Source: Maribacter stanieri (lineage in GTDB: Bacteria; Bacteroidota; Bacteroidia; Flavobacteriales; Flavobacteriaceae). Taken from it: 64,000 bases of DNA. Below, piece after piece: positions 62,466-64,000 of this stretch (positions are counted from its first letter, which is position 1; the number at the start of each line of letters is the position of its first letter). Location of the stretch: positions 62,001 through 126,000 of the forward strand of contig NZ_FOYX01000004.1 of assembly GCF_900112245.1 (NCBI RefSeq), read 5' to 3'. The translations under genes and the position numbers were made by a program. The notes beneath the pieces are model-generated. The model saw only the letters and a program-made list of their open reading frames with translations. It was not told where the DNA came from and ran no database searches.

Positions 62466-62526
62466 TATAAAAATATTCATCAATCAATTTAGCTGTGGTG
62501 CCGTGTGTAAAAACCGGTTACTACAG

Positions 62527-62778
62527 CTATTTTTTGGTTTTAGACAATTCAAGTTTCATTTCATCGGTAAACTCATTTTCATAGTATCCGCGTTTGCAAT
62601 GGCTGCATTCAACTGTAGTGTTGCTTGAAATTTTAAATAATTTAATCCAAAATATATGGAAATAATTTTTCTGTGTAACTGCTGTTAGTGTTCCTCTTTG
62701 TTGGCAATAAGTGCAAGTAGAATTAAAAAGGGTTATGGTTTCTGGTTTACCCGGTCTGGTGCCAAAGAATAGAATCAT
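62527..62778 (-). CDS. Small zinc-ribbon protein
   Basis: 83 residues. Two CxxC knuckles: Cys22-Cys25 (STCTYCQQ) and Cys58-Cys61 (ECSHCKRG), separated by a hydrophobic stretch (YFHIFWIKLFKI). This is a zinc-ribbon arrangement seen in small Flavobacteriia proteins of unknown role. It is leftward, convergent with the barrel gene and divergent from dnaG. Confidence 0.75.
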   Translation of the reverse strand: MILFFGTRPGKPETITLFNSTCTYCQQRGTLTAVTQKNYFHIFWIKLFKISSNTTVECSHCKRGYYENEFTDEMKLELSKTKK

Positions 62779-62848
62779 AATTAGTACTTTTGATGTTCTA
62801 AATTACGTAAAATTGTTTCTTTTTTAGAGGAACTACTCCTAGTCAATT

Positions 62849-64000
62849 ATGATTTCAAAAATTACCATAGATAAAGTTTATGAAACTGCTCGTTTAGAGG
62901 AGGTTATTGGTGATTTTGTACAATTAAAGAAATCGGGTACAAACTTTAAAGGGCTTAGTCCGTTTACAGATGAACGCTCGCCTAGTTTTATGGTTTCCCC
63001 TGTAAAACAAATATGGAAAGATTTTAGTAGTGGAAAAGGTGGTAACGTAGTTGCTTTCTTAATGGAGCATGAGCATTTTACCTATCCTGAGGCTATTAAG
63101 TATTTGGCTAAGAAATACAATATTGAAATTGAAGAGACTGAGCAATCTAACGAGCAGAAAGAGCAAGCTAGTGAGCGAGAGAGCATGTACTTGGTTTCAG
63201 AGTTCGCCCAAACCCATTTTAAAGAAATGCTATGGGAATCTGAGTTGGGTAAAGCAATTGGACTCAGTTATTTCAAGGAACGTGGTTTTACAGATGAGAC
63301 TATAAAGAAATTTGAGCTAGGGTACTGTTTGGATCAGTGGGACGGTTTTACTACCGCAGCTCTAGATAAAGGTTATAAATTAGAATACCTTCAAAAAACA
63401 GGATTGACCATAGTTAAGGAGGATCCTAACAACCCAAATGGGTCAAGAAAATTTGACCGATTTAAAGGTAGGGTCATGTTTCCAATACATTCCTTAAGTG
63501 GACGTGTATTAGGTTTTGGTGGCCGTATTTTAACAAATGATAAAAAAGCGGCGAAGTATTTAAATTCGCCCGAGAGTGATATTTACCATAAAAGTAAGGT
63601 GCTGTATGGTATTTACCATGCTAAACAATCTATCGCTAAAGAAGATAATTGTTATTTGGTAGAAGGGTATACAGATGTCATACAGTTTGCACAACGTGGT
63701 ATAGATAACGTAGTATCTTCTAGTGGTACTGCTTTGACACCAGAGCAGATTAGGTTAATTAATAGGCTTACTAAAAATATTACGGTATTATTTGATGGAG
63801 ATGCGGCAGGTCTGCGTGCATCGCTTCGTGGTATCGATTTAATCTTGGAACAAGGTATGAACGTTCGTATCTGTACTTTTCCGGAAGGTGAAGATCCAGA
63901 TAGCTTTTCCAAGAACAATGAACTAGAAGAGGTGTTGTCTTATTTAGGGGATAATTCAAAAGATTTTATCCAGTTCAAGGCATCACTTTTAGTAAAAGAA
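62849..64000 (+). CDS. dnaG: DNA primase, N-terminal 384 residues (cut by window edge)
   Basis: The start ATG at 62849 opens the primase zinc-binding-domain region, followed by the catalytic TOPRIM core: GFGGRIL, SPESDIYHKSKVLYG, the metal Glu in LVEGYTDVIQ and DxD in FDGDAAG. In the N-terminal domain the CPFH...C--C zinc ligands are replaced (LSPFTDERSPSF, FSSGKGGN), so no zinc is bound. It makes RNA primers for replication. The C-terminal helicase-binding domain lies beyond the edge. Confidence 0.95.
   Translation, partial: MISKITIDKVYETARLEEVIGDFVQLKKSGTNFKGLSPFTDERSPSFMVSPVKQIWKDFSSGKGGNVVAFLMEHEHFTYPEAIKYLAKKYNIEIEETEQSNEQKEQASERESMYLVSEFAQTHFKEMLWESELGKAIGLSYFKERGFTDETIKKFELGYCLDQWDGFTTAALDKGYKLEYLQKTGLTIVKEDPNNPNGSRKFDRFKGRVMFPIHSLSGRVLGFGGRILTNDKKAAKYLNSPESDIYHKSKVLYGIYHAKQSIAKEDNCYLVEGYTDVIQFAQRGIDNVVSSSGTALTPEQIRLINRLTKNITVLFDGDAAGLRASLRGIDLILEQGMNVRICTFPEGEDPDSFSKNNELEEVLSYLGDNSKDFIQFKASLLVKE

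Noticed and set aside
1-64000. tRNA, rRNA, prophage, IS elements, toxin-antitoxin or defence islands
   Set aside because: Read through both strands and the spacers; no tRNA-like cloverleaf, transposase, integrase or defence-type gene was found.

Overview
The window looks like chromosomal DNA of a marine-type Flavobacteriaceae (Bacteroidota). It is AT-rich and has hallmark families of that group: a GLPGLI protein, a TonB-receptor-like beta barrel, DUF3857 transglutaminase-like proteins, a DUF5723/OmpA protein with thrombospondin type-3 repeats, a zinc-fingerless DnaG and a secreted Cys-type sulfatase. Promoters, where visible, follow the Bacteroidota form TTG-N19-TAnnTTTG, and start sites lack strong Shine-Dalgarno sequences. 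Almost everything reads rightward. No tRNA, rRNA, CRISPR array, insertion sequence or prophage was seen.

Layout. 1-1916 (minus): folate genes (pabC-like, pabB) and a deoxynucleoside kinase. 2112-5682: GLPGLI protein and outer-membrane barrel. 5795-7201: a SAM-II type riboswitch and metK. 7614-13374: small lipoprotein, a CocE/NonD peptidase-esterase, an M20 hydrolase and a sulfatase, separated by non-coding stretches. 13766-20002: SAM-I riboswitch, metY, a three-activity fusion (MetX-like acyltransferase + aspartokinase + homoserine dehydrogenase) and metZ. 20072-28731: a lipoprotein, an Rrf2 regulator and a sulfate-assimilation run (DUF2061, cysH, cysD, cysN, sulfite reductase, siroheme methyltransferase, NADP reductase). 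28892-34376: a second SAM-I riboswitch, metH split in two with a four-helix-bundle gene between the halves, and metF. 34592-39014: envelope genes and a serine hydrolase. 39167-43273: a Phe/Tyr-rich leader-peptide attenuator followed by pheA, an aminotransferase, tyrA and a DAHP synthase/chorismate mutase. 43427-47024: OmpA-type protein and two secreted orphans. 47132-54914: rsgA, dtd, three tandem transglutaminase-like proteins and a MazG-like protein. 54952-59856: aroA, queA, rlmN, a repeat-filled spacer and a polyprenyl synthase. 59990-64000: ECF sigma operon, zinc ribbon protein and the start of dnaG.

The centre of the window is a nearly complete sulfur-to-methionine-to-SAM system. Sulfate is reduced to sulfide by CysDN, CysH and the siroheme sulfite reductase (with its own siroheme methyltransferase and a candidate electron donor). 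The fusion protein makes and acylates homoserine. MetY/MetZ add sulfide to give homocysteine, MetH/MetF methylate it, and MetK makes SAM. SAM feeds back through three riboswitches of two unrelated classes. The reductive branch seems to have its own control: a 15-bp motif CTAnnnAnTnnnTAG occurs twice before the DUF2061-cysHDN genes and once before sulfite reductase, next to an Rrf2 regulator with a cysteine cluster.

The strongest unusual signals are the pheA attenuator with explicit terminator and antiterminator pairings, the four-helix-bundle gene framed by inverted short-word repeats inside split metH, and a wider family of such degenerate 7-13 bp word repeats in spacers. One of these repeat patches appears to form a promoter and one is translated into protein.
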